DNA from: CAMFLJ01 sp965279255 | Lineage (GTDB): Bacteria; Actinomycetota; Acidimicrobiia; Acidimicrobiales; Acidimicrobilacustridaceae | Direction of reading: 5' to 3' | Assembly: GCA_965279255.1 (NCBI GenBank) | Contig: OZ257146.1 | Span: 2,232,001-2,296,000 of the forward strand | Length of the DNA: 64,000 bases | In this document: positions 7,164 to 14,531 of the stretch, in pieces | Position numbering within the stretch: the first letter of the stretch is position 1 | Layout of the letters: each line of letters opens with the position of its first letter | Program-made: the position numbers and the translations under genes | The notes under the pieces: generated by a model | Told to the model about the DNA's origin: nothing | The model's database searches: none | The model's input: only the letters and a program-made list of their open reading frames with translations

Positions 7164-7704
7164 GGCGGTACTCCTTCATCTCTCCTCGGAGCGCGATGAG
7201 CCCACGATGCAGATGTGCTTTCACCGTTCCCGGAGCAATTGACAGCATCTCCGCTGTCTCGATCGTCGACAGACCCTCGAGGTAGCGCAGAGCCACCACC
7301 TCCCTTTGACGGATCGGCAGTCTCGACAGAGCCCCCAACAGGTCGTCGCGGCGCTTGGCTTCGGCAGCCGTGATCTCGGCTGACGGCACCTGCTCCGGAC
7401 GGCGAAGCGCGAGCACCCGCCGCCGGAACCGGCTGCGACAGAGGTTGACTACTGCCGTCCGGACATAGGCGAGCGGGTCGTCGTGGTCACCAAGATGACG
7501 CCAGCGGGCAAGAGAACGCACGAACGCCTCCTGTACAACCTCTTCGGCTCCGTCGGTCCCGCCCAGGATCATCCTCGCCAGACCAACGAGACGTCCGAAG
7601 TCCTCGGAATACACCTTCTCCAAGTCGGCGTAGACCTCATGAGGCTCGCTGGCGAGAGCCGCCGACCGCCCAGCGCGCTCCGAATTCACCTGATCATCCG
7701 CCAA
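7156..7704 (-). CDS. SigE-family ECF sigma factor (island pair 2)
   Basis: 182 residues. Region 2: VYSEDFGRLVGLARMILGGTDGAEEVVQEAFVRSLARW (about 31-68), then YVRTAVVNLCRSRFRRR. Region 4: LSRLPIRQREVVALRYLEGLSTIETAEMLSIAPGTVKAHLHRGL (about 126-169), with the classic TVKAHLHRG helix. Length and motifs agree with the SigE-family group common in actinobacteria. It would recruit core RNA polymerase to a small regulon together with the coupled membrane gene downstream. Confidence 0.88.
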   Translation of the reverse strand: MADDQVNSERAGRSAALASEPHEVYADLEKVYSEDFGRLVGLARMILGGTDGAEEVVQEAFVRSLARWRHLGDHDDPLAYVRTAVVNLCRSRFRRRVLALRRPEQVPSAEITAAEAKRRDDLLGALSRLPIRQREVVALRYLEGLSTIETAEMLSIAPGTVKAHLHRGLIALRGEMKEYRHD

Positions 7705-7830
7705 AGTCGGCTGCCTCTCGTTGCACAGCCATTCAAACGCCTCTACTCGGAATCGGTTTACACAGCCGTCACGACCATTGCCTCGGCTCCCGACGACCGA
7801 GGCACACTCACAGATCGAACCACGAGCCCG

Positions 7831-7846
7831 CCCCCTACCGCCGGGA
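7831..7846 (+). repeat. Cassette-boundary core S7
   Basis: GCCCCCTACCGCCGGG inside an imperfect inverted repeat (CCAC at 7821-7824 and GTGG at 7850-7853). It lies between divergent sigma-factor genes starting at 7704 and 7946. Confidence 0.65.
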
Positions 7847-7945
7847 CTGTGGCTGACTCCGTGATCGACGCTTTGTCGCTGGCGCGGCGGGGAAGTTCTC
7901 TGTCTCGTGTGACAGATCGGCGTCCCTCGCTGCTCTTATGAAGTG

Positions 7946-8440
7946 ATGACTGAGGCGGCGCATCCCAGTGAGGTGGCACCCGGTGGGTCCCTCGACCCCC
8001 GGGTCGCTGCGCTGTTCGCGGAGATGCGACCGCTGCTTCGTCAGGCCCTCTTCGCGTACGCGGGCCCCGCTGATGCCGAGGACGCGATCAGCGAGACCTT
8101 CGCTCACCTCTGCGCCGATCCAGAACGCATCCTCGCCCTGCGCAACCCAAGGGGCTACCTGTACCGGATCGCACGGGACAAGGCCCGAGGCAGCCGGCGA
8201 CTCCAGCCCGATCTTCCGTCCGTTCGCCCCGAACTGCAGCCAGAGGTAAGTCCCGAGCTCGTCCCAGCGCTCATGCACCTCAGCCCGAATCAGCGCTCCA
8301 GCGTGTTCCTGGCCGCCGGGCTCGGGTGGTCCTGGGTCGAGATCGGCGAGTTCCTCGGCACGAGCCCGTCCACCGTCCGCAACCACTACAAGCGCGGTAT
8401 CACGAAGCTGCGCCACGAGATCGGAGAGGTCGAAGAATGA
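7946..8440 (+). CDS. ECF-like sigma factor (island pair 3)
   Basis: 164 residues from ATG 7946 (GTG 7943 possible). Region 2 is recognisable in LRQALFAYAGPADAEDAISETFAHLC, with AEDAISETF replacing the usual DDLVQETF, followed by YLYRIARDKARGSRR. Region 4 has LSPNQRSSVFLAAGLGWSWVEIGEFLGTSPSTVRNHYKRGITKLR, a good HTH. It is more divergent than the other two island sigma factors. The stop overlaps the next gene as ATGA. Confidence 0.72.
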   Translation: MTEAAHPSEVAPGGSLDPRVAALFAEMRPLLRQALFAYAGPADAEDAISETFAHLCADPERILALRNPRGYLYRIARDKARGSRRLQPDLPSVRPELQPEVSPELVPALMHLSPNQRSSVFLAAGLGWSWVEIGEFLGTSPSTVRNHYKRGITKLRHEIGEVEE

Positions 8441-9153
8441 TGACCCTCGAAGACCAGATCCGCCGCTACGCAACTGACGTCGTCGGCCCACCGGTCGGCG
8501 ACCCGCCCCTGGACATCCCGGGAGCGAGCCCGGGCCGCGGACGGTGGATCCTCGCCGCTGCCCTCGTCCTGTTCATCGCCAGCGTCGGATTCCTGGCGCT
8601 TAGGCCCTCAGGGCGGGCAACCGCTCCACCCGCCACAACGGAGTCCTTGACCGAGCCAACCTCGTGGGGCGGAGCCTTCGGAAGCTGCGCCCCTGGCCTA
8701 CCGGGCGTGGCGGTTCAAGGAGCTGACGGACAAGGCCTCTGCGTAGGCGTCGAGCACTCTCTCGAAGGCGCAGGGATCGCGCTCGTCGTCAACGGCACAA
8801 CGGCAGCGAACTGGACCTACGACACGTGCGCGGCCGCCGACGCCGCATCGACGATCGAGACCATCGGGGAGGTGTCGGGTTCCAACGCTGACGGGCGAGC
8901 AGCCTCCTTCTGGCAGGTCCCAAGCGACGTTGCCCGGTTCGTCGTCCACCTCGCCGACGGAACCCAGGTTGTGGCCGAAACCTTCACACTCCCCGGCGTC
9001 GACGGTGTCAGCTACGCAGCCGCATGGCTACCGCCTGGTGACGCTCAGCAGGGTCCCCTTGATCTCTACAGCGCTGACGGGACGCCGTACACACTGACCT
9101 CGGGAGACGGGCGCATCCAGCCGGGCTGCCCCGGGAGCGAGCTACTGCAGTGA
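8437..9153 (+). CDS. Membrane protein paired with sigma factor (anti-sigma-like)
   Basis: 238 residues from ATG 8437, overlapping the sigma stop. A cytoplasmic N-terminus of about 36 residues (LEDQIRRYATDVV) precedes one helix (WILAAALVLFIASVGFLAL). The outside domain has four cysteines and alternating hydrophobic strands. The family is unknown, but the arrangement repeats that of the two other island operons: sigma gene first, single-span protein second. Its stop is 10 bp before core S8. Confidence 0.6.
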   Translation: MMTLEDQIRRYATDVVGPPVGDPPLDIPGASPGRGRWILAAALVLFIASVGFLALRPSGRATAPPATTESLTEPTSWGGAFGSCAPGLPGVAVQGADGQGLCVGVEHSLEGAGIALVVNGTTAANWTYDTCAAADAASTIETIGEVSGSNADGRAASFWQVPSDVARFVVHLADGTQVVAETFTLPGVDGVSYAAAWLPPGDAQQGPLDLYSADGTPYTLTSGDGRIQPGCPGSELLQ

Positions 9154-9163
9154 GGCTTCCGGC

Positions 9164-9179
9164 GTCCCCAAACGCCGGG
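9164..9179 (+). repeat. Cassette-boundary core S8
   Basis: GTCCCCAAACGCCGGG. This copy folds well: CCGGCGT and ACGCCGG form 7-bp arms around CCCCAA, flanked by GAGGCT / AGCCTC. Confidence 0.7.
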
Positions 9180-9231
9180 TGGGAGACACTCAGCCTCCCT
9201 CGAAGAGGCGACACCGACCCACTCACCTCAC

Positions 9232-10560
9232 CTAGAGCTGTCGGAATCGTTCCGCGTTCACCATGCCGTTCTCAATCAGCTGGAGGTCATCGACCTCCAA
9301 GCCAAAGAGCTCATATAGGTGCCGAAGCAGGGTGTACGCGTCCACCCCGGGGTTCATCTGCGAGGTAACCGAGAACTCCCAGGTGTCCATCCCGGCAAAC
9401 TCACCGCCCCCGAAATGGAACTCCTGGTTGTTCCACTGACCTCGACGCATCCGGAGCCCCCACGGGCGGGAACTCGCGCCTCGAACACCGATGGCAAGCC
9501 GCCACGGTCCCTCTACTCGGGTGGACAAGCTGGACTCCACGAAGCGGCAGAAGAGGTAGGTCCACTCGGTCAGCACGACTGGATTGATGGTCTCGGCGGC
9601 CGGCTCACCCTGGCCACCACCAAAGCGCCCACCGCGCGTCAGGAAGAAGCTCCCAGCCGCAGCCGCGGCGAACACCGATCCATCTGGTCGAACCTCGAAG
9701 TAGCGCTCGTCGCCGTCTGCGCTAACCAGCCGGCCATCCTGGTTATCGAACCGACCGTAGGTCAGACCGAAGCCGGCGGGGCGCAGACTGAAGGGGTGCT
9801 GAACCGCTCCGAGCACGCCATCGGCGCTGTAGAAGCCTGGGATCGGAACATCCTGCTTTCGCTGCGGTTCGGCGGCGAGCCAGACGAACGAGCGATCCTC
9901 CCAACCCATATAGGCCTCGATCGCGTCTATGGCTGAGGCGAGCTGGATCTCCGCATCAGGAGTAGCGGTGACCGTCGACGACCGATCGGACTCCGGGGCA
10001 ACTTGCCCTCTCCGGATGGCCTCATGAATCTGGCCCACAGTGGTCCAGCTTGTCTGGGCTCCCTGTCGCAACGGCCAACCGACGCCGGTGTCAGAGAGCT
10101 TGCCGTCCTCGTCTGGGATCCGGTTCACCAGGTACGGCTGGTCTTCGGATCTAGGCGAAACCCGAATTGACCCGAAGCACTTCGACTCGCGTGGGTGTCG
10201 GACGACATCTACATGCGGGCGTGGGTACACCCACCTCTGGATGATGTCGCGATGCTGCTTTGGATCGAAGTACTCCGGTGGCAGGGGTCTCAGTCCGGTC
10301 GCTCGGTCCTCCGCTCGGTCTGGGTCCAGCTCAGTAGTCACCCCCACGACGATCACCCCTCCGCCAGCATTCCCGAGGGCCGCCACGTCTTTAGCTAGCT
10401 CCCACCGCTCCTTGGGTTGTGCCAGGTGGTACTGGCCCTTGAACTCGACCTGGTCGGTCTCGTAGCAGCCAATAAGCTGCTCCTCCTGACCATGCTCCAG
10501 AGCCCTCAGGATCTCGTCCGGTGTCGCCATCGGCCCGAGTGTCGCTTCCTCATCCGCCAT
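9232..10560 (-). CDS. AlbA_2/Schlafen-type putative DNA-binding protein
   Basis: 442 residues from ATG 10560 (ATG 10530 possible). The N-terminal part matches the AlbA_2 fold: ETDQVEFKGQYHL, ELAKDVAALGNAGGGVIVVGVTTE (about 34-76), and a later PYLVNRIPDEDG segment. AlbA_2 domains occur in transcription regulators and in Schlafen-like proteins, some of them defence-related. The C-terminal 250 residues (from about 190) are not recognised. They contain WEDRSFVWLAAEPQ and FFLTRGGRFGGG and may be a partner or sensor domain. It occupies a cassette by itself between cores S8 and S9. Confidence 0.7.
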   Translation of the reverse strand: MADEEATLGPMATPDEILRALEHGQEEQLIGCYETDQVEFKGQYHLAQPKERWELAKDVAALGNAGGGVIVVGVTTELDPDRAEDRATGLRPLPPEYFDPKQHRDIIQRWVYPRPHVDVVRHPRESKCFGSIRVSPRSEDQPYLVNRIPDEDGKLSDTGVGWPLRQGAQTSWTTVGQIHEAIRRGQVAPESDRSSTVTATPDAEIQLASAIDAIEAYMGWEDRSFVWLAAEPQRKQDVPIPGFYSADGVLGAVQHPFSLRPAGFGLTYGRFDNQDGRLVSADGDERYFEVRPDGSVFAAAAAGSFFLTRGGRFGGGQGEPAAETINPVVLTEWTYLFCRFVESSLSTRVEGPWRLAIGVRGASSRPWGLRMRRGQWNNQEFHFGGGEFAGMDTWEFSVTSQMNPGVDAYTLLRHLYELFGLEVDDLQLIENGMVNAERFRQL

Positions 10561-10667
10561 TGCTCGAGTCTCGCACCTGGTCAGATCCGAAAGGTCAGGG
10601 TCGCCGCGACCGCCGAACAATGATGATCGCTTCTGCTCAGGAGGCGCTGGTCAGCCGTCGGCCGCGC

Positions 10668-10683
10668 GTCTCCTAACGCCGGG
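10668..10683 (+). repeat. Cassette-boundary core S9
   Basis: GTCTCCTAACGCCGGG; GCGT and ACGC form short arms around the core centre. An 8-bp inverted repeat (10685-10692 / 10703-10710) follows at once. Confidence 0.6.
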
Positions 10684-10684
10684 T

Positions 10685-10710
10685 CCGGGTGACACGCTGC
10701 TATCACCCGG
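10685..10710. terminator. Hairpin at the end of the 10703-11197 gene
   Basis: CCGGGTGA and TCACCCGG form a perfect 8-bp stem with a 10-nt loop. The right arm includes the stop codon of the minus-strand gene. It has no T-run, so it is a terminator or part of the adjacent boundary site. Confidence 0.3.
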
Positions 10711-11197
10711 TCGATCCGTAATGAGCCGCGAGGTGGGCGGCGAACTCCGAGCGGGAGCCGCCGCTCAGCATGAAACCGAGGCGGCCGTTGCTCATCTGAA
10801 CAATCACGCCGTGCGCGGAGAGCCCGAGGACAAGGACTTCGACCTCAGAATCCTTCATCAGCAGATCCCGACCGTCGGACTAGTCGGGTTGCCAGAGCAG
10901 CCCGTCCTTGGTGAGCGCGAGTGCGCCTCGGATCCGGGGCCATCGAGCCCTGAGCCGGGCACGTGGTGCACCAAGGCCAGCCGAGGGCAGCATCGTCGCC
11001 GGACAGACGGTGGGCGCTGCTGACGTGCGACTGATCTCGCTCCGATCGCTCTGTCCCCGGTCCGGTCCCGATCCGGTGAGCGACGCCACTGCCCAGAACG
11101 TTTCCTTGCCCCACCATGCGACCCGGGCAAGCGAGCCAAGGATCCGAGCCCGTCTCCAGGCCCGCCGCTCGCCCGCACTCGCCTCCCGCACCGCCAC
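10703..11197 (-). pseudogene. Hypothetical gene interrupted by an in-frame TAG
   Basis: One minus-strand frame reads MAVREASAGERRAWRRARIL from 11197 to ALALTKDGLLWQPD, meets TAG at 10880-10882, then continues in the same frame as MKDSEVEVLVLGLSAHGVIVQ to TGA at 10703-10705. The two halves look like one compact beta-rich domain (R-G-A-L-A-L-T-K-D-G-L-L-W before the stop, then alternating hydrophobic strands), so a nonsense mutation is likely. Alternatively the last 51 codons (from ATG 10858) are a separate small gene. The family is not recognised. Confidence 0.35.
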
Positions 11198-11298
11198 TAC
11201 GTCACCGTATCCCTGGGCTTCGCTGCTCGCTCAGCTCCGCCGGGCATGACCTGTCCCGCTCTGAGACACGGTCGGTGCCAGCACTGAGGTTCCACCTT

Positions 11299-11313
11299 CC
11301 CGGCGTGCGGGAC
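11299..11313 (-). repeat. Possible cassette-boundary core, one base short
   Basis: Read on the minus strand it is GTCCCGCACGCCGGG, one base shorter than the consensus and in the opposite orientation to its neighbours. It lies between two decayed genes and may be a degenerate or chance copy. Confidence 0.3.
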
Positions 11314-11339
11314 ACGGGTGACTGCGAGACACTCCCAAC

Positions 11340-11790
11340 GTGGCGGAATCAGTCGTGCGGTGGAGCAGCAGAGAGCGGGACGCCCAGCCCGGGAGCCTCG
11401 GAAACATCGAGGAGCCGGACTCCGGCTGGAGTCTCTCGATCAGCCCTGGAACCGCTGGACCGTTCGTTCTGCTCGGGCAGCGAGTGGCTCGTCGGCTGCG
11501 CCGTGAAGTGATCCTGGAGATCCGGAACGAGGGCGTTGCTCGGGCCCGTGGATCGAGCCCGGCTCATACCCTGGGCCTCGATCGACTCCATCGACGTCGA
11601 CCTTCGATACCCCCGTTCCAGCGCGGAACCGCGGGTGTCCGTCCGCACACGAGAGGGCGAGGACATCCCGGTCCCAGCTGTGCTATACCCCGACGCCGAG
11701 TCGGACTTCCCCTCGAAGCGACACATCGACCGCGCAAGGTCGATCGGCGTCGCGCTCGACCCAGCACTTCAGGCCCGGCGACAGGAGTAG
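11340..11790 (+). pseudogene. Frameshifted hypothetical gene
   Basis: From GTG 11340 one frame reads MAESVVRWSSRERD to RREVILEIRNEG near 11534, then loses protein character. The +1 frame picks up at LLGPVDRARLIPWASIDSIDVD and runs to RRQE and TAG at 11788-11790. Together they make a plausible beta-rich domain with one extra base near 11532-11534. Its stop lies 9 bp before core S10, as for intact same-sense cassette genes. Family unknown. Confidence 0.4.
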
Positions 11791-11799
11791 GTCGCACGC

Positions 11800-11815
11800 G
11801 TCCCATACCGCCGGC
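11800..11815 (+). repeat. Cassette-boundary core S10
   Basis: GTCCCATACCGCCGGC, 9 bp after the stop of the frameshifted gene at 11340-11790. Confidence 0.6.
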
Positions 11816-11867
11816 TCGGGGTAGCGGAACTGCGGGAACCTACGGCGAGGCCGTAGCGTCCAAGACC

Positions 11868-12285
11868 ATGGTGACGCATGTCCGTGCCCTATCGGCACCC
11901 GTCGTGGTGGGAGCGATCGCATTCGCGATCGGAGTGGTCGGATCAGCCTGCGGAACCGATCCCGCCGCTGTCACCACCGGGGCCACTGGTGTGACGGGCG
12001 AGCTTTCAATCTGTCCGGACGGATCGGACGGCGTAGCACTCGACCTGTCGGGTGTCGGTGATGGCGCTCCCACTCCCGAGGATGCGATCGCTGCCGGGAC
12101 ATCGTTCCCGGACGGCACGCCGACCGCACGGCTACCAGCTCGTCGATATCCCAGCGGTCATGACCAGCTCCGGTAGCGGCCAGCGCCTGTACGCCAACGT
12201 CGACGGGAATCGGCTCGTCGCCGTCGTCAGCGTTGTCCCCCTCGGCTCCGGATGGGCAGTCGACTCCGTCGCCAAGTGCCACTGA
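11868..12285 (+). pseudogene. Frameshifted small lipoprotein gene
   Basis: From ATG 11868: a signal peptide (VVVGAIAFAIGVVGSAC) with lipobox cysteine, then LSICPDGSDGVALDLSGVGDGAPTPEDAIAAG. Near 12120-12132 the frame breaks. The other frame continues GYQLVDIPAVMTSSGSGQRLYANVDGNRLVAVVSVVPLGSG and ends WAVDSVAKCH with TGA at 12283-12285. Restoring one base gives a protein of about 138 residues with the same plan as the lipoprotein at 4965-5357 (cysteine after the lipobox, a D-G-V-x-L-D strand, a final G-W-x-V-x-x-V-K-x-C). The stop is 13 bp before core S11. Confidence 0.6.
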
Positions 12286-12298
12286 GCGACACGCCTGC

Positions 12299-12314
12299 GT
12301 CCCCGAACGCCAAA
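12299..12314 (+). repeat. Cassette-boundary core S11
   Basis: GTCCCCGAACGCCAAA, the last right-pointing copy. GCGT/ACGC arms flank CCCCGA, with outer GCGA and TCGC arms at 12286-12289 and 12327-12330. Confidence 0.55.
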
Positions 12315-12619
12315 TATGCGGGTGATCGCCATCTCGTCCCTGACCTTCGGTTGTGGGACGCGCCGACGAGGCCGGCAGAGGCGGATGGGCCCGGGAGGAC
12401 AAGTGGGAGCGACTACGAAGCCAGCGCGGACGGTCTGTCATCCCTGCGACCGACTCTTCGGCGAGGTCACTCCCGGGCCCGATGTCCACACTAGAGCGAT
12501 CGATCCTCGAGCGGTCATGGGTTGTCCCGTATCGGATGACGGCCGGCACATCGGTCCAAGGGGCGCCGGAGTACCGGGCCTTGCCCGAGCGATGAGAGAA
12601 GCCACCTCCGCGTCACACT

Positions 12620-12635
12620 CCCGGCGGTATGGGGC
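12620..12635 (-). repeat. Cassette-boundary core S12, first left-pointing copy
   Basis: On the minus strand GCCCCATACCGCCGGG, followed by AGTGTGACGC. It lies upstream of the two-gene membrane operon that begins at 12702. Confidence 0.6.
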
Positions 12636-12701
12636 ACCCAAGTAGCCGGTCGGTGACCCCGCGGTGAACAGTCTTGCGGAGCAGTCCCGGCGCCGGTCGT
12701 C

Positions 12702-13160
12702 GTGTCATACGGTCTGAGCGTGGGCGGCTTCGAGCAGGCGGATCTCGACGCCGGTCGGGCGGCACGAGCATCCGTCGCGCTGGCGATAGGGCTTCCGGCG
12801 GCTGCATGGCTGCTGCTCCCGGTCCGCGCCCCGGACGAGTACGAGACCGTCTCTCTGGAGGTGCCCCGGTTCGATCGCGGCCTCGAGGTACTACTTGGGC
12901 TCGCCGCAGCGGCTGTAGTCGCGTGGGCGCTCTGGGCCATCTACGAGCTTCCGGGCCCACGGACTCGATACAGGTCGATGCGAACTGCGGTCCCGTTGGC
13001 AGCCGCTGGCCTCTACGCGGTGTTCACCGTGTGGGCGATCGCCCAGCCAACAGATGGAGCGAACATCGGAGGCGGGATGATCTTCCTCACGGCCTGTGTT
13101 GTCGTTCCGGCCTTGCTCGGGGTGGCGGCTTGGGCCGCGTGGAGGAAGTCACCCGCGTGA
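12702..13160 (+). CDS. Four-helix membrane protein, function unknown
   Basis: 152 residues from GTG 12702; GTG 12720 is possible. Helices lie near 24-43 (ASVALAIGLPAAAWLLLPV), 63-82, 94-114 and 127-146. A tryptophan-rich end, AAWAAWRKSPA, follows. Its stop overlaps the next gene as GTGA, indicating translational coupling. Family not recognised. Confidence 0.55.
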   Translation: MSYGLSVGGFEQADLDAGRAARASVALAIGLPAAAWLLLPVRAPDEYETVSLEVPRFDRGLEVLLGLAAAAVVAWALWAIYELPGPRTRYRSMRTAVPLAAAGLYAVFTVWAIAQPTDGANIGGGMIFLTACVVVPALLGVAAWAAWRKSPA

Positions 13161-13387
13161 GCTCATCGACGCGTCGCAGCGGTCAGCGCTGGATCGCCAC
13201 GCACCCTGTTTGGACGGTTCTTCTGAACGCGGTGAGCTTCGGGATACTCATGGGCTTGTACTTCTGGCGCCCAACCGGACCGGGCCCCTTGTTCGGACTC
13301 TTTGGCGGGATCGCAGCAGGGGCATGCTTCGGACTCTGGTTGGCCGCGGCGATGCGGCGAGCAGCCAGAACCTCCGACGACGATTGA
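13157..13387 (+). CDS. Small two-helix membrane protein
   Basis: 76 residues from GTG 13157, overlapping the previous stop by 4 bp. Two helices (VWTVLLNAVSFGILMGLYFW and LFGLFGGIAAGACFGLWLAAAM) are joined by a short PTGPGP turn. The C-terminus is Arg/Asp-rich. It is probably a partner of the membrane protein encoded upstream. Function unknown. Confidence 0.55.
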   Translation: MSSSTRRSGQRWIATHPVWTVLLNAVSFGILMGLYFWRPTGPGPLFGLFGGIAAGACFGLWLAAAMRRAARTSDDD

Positions 13388-13455
13388 CTCGCACCAGCAC
13401 CCAGCCGACCGCCCTGGGATGCAGCCACCCGGCGATGCCACTCGGCATGACCGGA

Positions 13456-13471
13456 GCCGGCGGCACGGGAC
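13456..13471 (-). repeat. Cassette-boundary core S12b
   Basis: On the minus strand GTCCCGTGCCGCCGGC. It begins 2 bp after the stop of the same-sense gene 13474-13746. Confidence 0.55.
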
Positions 13472-13473
13472 GC

Positions 13474-13746
13474 CTACGAGGCGCTGAGACCAAGCACGGT
13501 CAGACCGATTCCGACGATGACGAGCAACACCCCTGGAACACGGGCGGCGACGGGGTGCCGGTAGGTGAACTTGGCGGCCCAGAGGTACTTGCTCTGAGAT
13601 CTCCCGAAGACGCCCAGTTCCCTTCGGTTCCTCTGATCGGCCTCGTCGAGTCGTCGAACCTCATCGGTGCTGCGAGCCGGGAACGTGGTCATGAAGAGCG
13701 CGTACAGGCCACCCCCAAGTAGGGCCACACCCAACGCCGTCAGCAA
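13474..13746 (-). CDS. Small two-helix membrane protein
   Basis: 90 residues from a TTG start at 13746, chosen because GGGAGAGGT lies 5 bp upstream. Helix 1 is LTALGVALLGGGLYALFMTTF and helix 2 VPGVLLVIVGIGLTVLGLS. A charged cytoplasmic stretch with RRLDEADQRNRREL lies between them. Family not recognised. Its stop abuts the boundary core S12b. Confidence 0.5.
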   Translation of the reverse strand: MLTALGVALLGGGLYALFMTTFPARSTDEVRRLDEADQRNRRELGVFGRSQSKYLWAAKFTYRHPVAARVPGVLLVIVGIGLTVLGLSAS

Positions 13747-13898
13747 CGCAGACCTCTCCCGGTGAGCCGGACGAACCCCGTGGATGACACGATCGAGTCA
13801 TCCTGACGCCTGCCCCAACCACGAGCAACGAACCGTTGACCAACCCTGTCTGAACACCAGGAGCTCGCCGCTGCTGGACCGAACGAGAACGCCACACA

Positions 13899-13914
13899 GC
13901 CGGCGTTCCGGGGC
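13899..13914 (-). repeat. Cassette-boundary core S13
   Basis: On the minus strand GCCCCGGAACGCCGGC, starting 6 bp after the stop of the lipoprotein gene at 13920-14429. Confidence 0.5.
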
Positions 13915-13919
13915 AGGAG

Positions 13920-14429
13920 CTAACCGGAGTAGCAGCCGATGTAGTGCGTGCTGACGGACACCGGAGCGAACGTTGTCCCGTCCTCAGCGATCAGATCGTT
14001 GAGCGACAAGTCTCCTTGGGCGGCGACGACATCGGTGCCGCTCGAAAGGCACGGCGCTGGAGGCGCAAGCCGGATGGAACCCGAACCAGAGGCGGCCGTG
14101 CCTACCGATGCGGGCTCGGACCGCATGTCTGCGAGATCGGTGCAGAAGTTGCGAGGAAGGTTCTCGCCTCGAAGGACCTCGATCTGAATCGCCCCGTCGG
14201 GGACGGTGAACTCCAGCGTCGTGGGCTCCGCCGTCGCGCGGTTCCTCAGTTCGGCGTACACCGTGACTGCGACATCGCCGTCCGCTGTGGCTGCCCAGAA
14301 GTAGGCGTCACCACACCCCCCGGTGGCAGGAAGCGACAAGTCCTCCGGCGGGGCCGCCGCTGAGGTACAGCCGCCGACGGCCAGCAGAAGGACCGACGTT
14401 GAAATCCAGAGAGTGAACCGCATATCCAT
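13920..14429 (-). CDS. Lipoprotein, function unknown
   Basis: 169 residues from ATG 14429 (ATG 14423 possible). The signal peptide (LWISTSVLLLAVGGC) ends in a good lipobox. The mature domain has cysteines in GGCGD, NFCTD, APCLS and IGCYSG, enough for two disulfides, and alternating strands such as VAVTVYAELRN and TTLEFTVPDGAIQIEVL. I do not recognise the family. It is a single-gene cassette in the left-pointing half. Confidence 0.65.
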   Translation of the reverse strand: MDMRFTLWISTSVLLLAVGGCTSAAAPPEDLSLPATGGCGDAYFWAATADGDVAVTVYAELRNRATAEPTTLEFTVPDGAIQIEVLRGENLPRNFCTDLADMRSEPASVGTAASGSGSIRLAPPAPCLSSGTDVVAAQGDLSLNDLIAEDGTTFAPVSVSTHYIGCYSG

Positions 14430-14483
14430 CTCCGACGAGCCAGCTCCGTCCCTGGTTCCGGCCCCGGACGATATTGGCCCAGT

Positions 14484-14499
14484 CCCGGCGTTTGGGGAC
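14484..14499 (-). repeat. Cassette-boundary core S14
   Basis: On the minus strand GTCCCCAAACGCCGGG, identical to S8, with GCGT/ACGC arms. Confidence 0.65.
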
Positions 14500-14531
14500 G
14501 CGACCGATGCAGGGGAGGGCTCCCCGTTACC

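Larger units (their letters stand above)
12286..12701. other. Centre of the array, no convincing gene
   Basis: This stretch contains core S11 (pointing right) and S12 (pointing left); the array orientation changes here. Reading frames of 80-109 codons exist on both strands but have no recognisable features, and none stops close to a core in the way the other cassette genes do. Confidence 0.5.

Noticed and set aside
12316..12645. Overlapping 80-109 codon frames in the centre of the cassette array
   Set aside because: Arg/Pro-rich on both strands, no domain, signal peptide or ribosome-binding site, and no stop close to a core.
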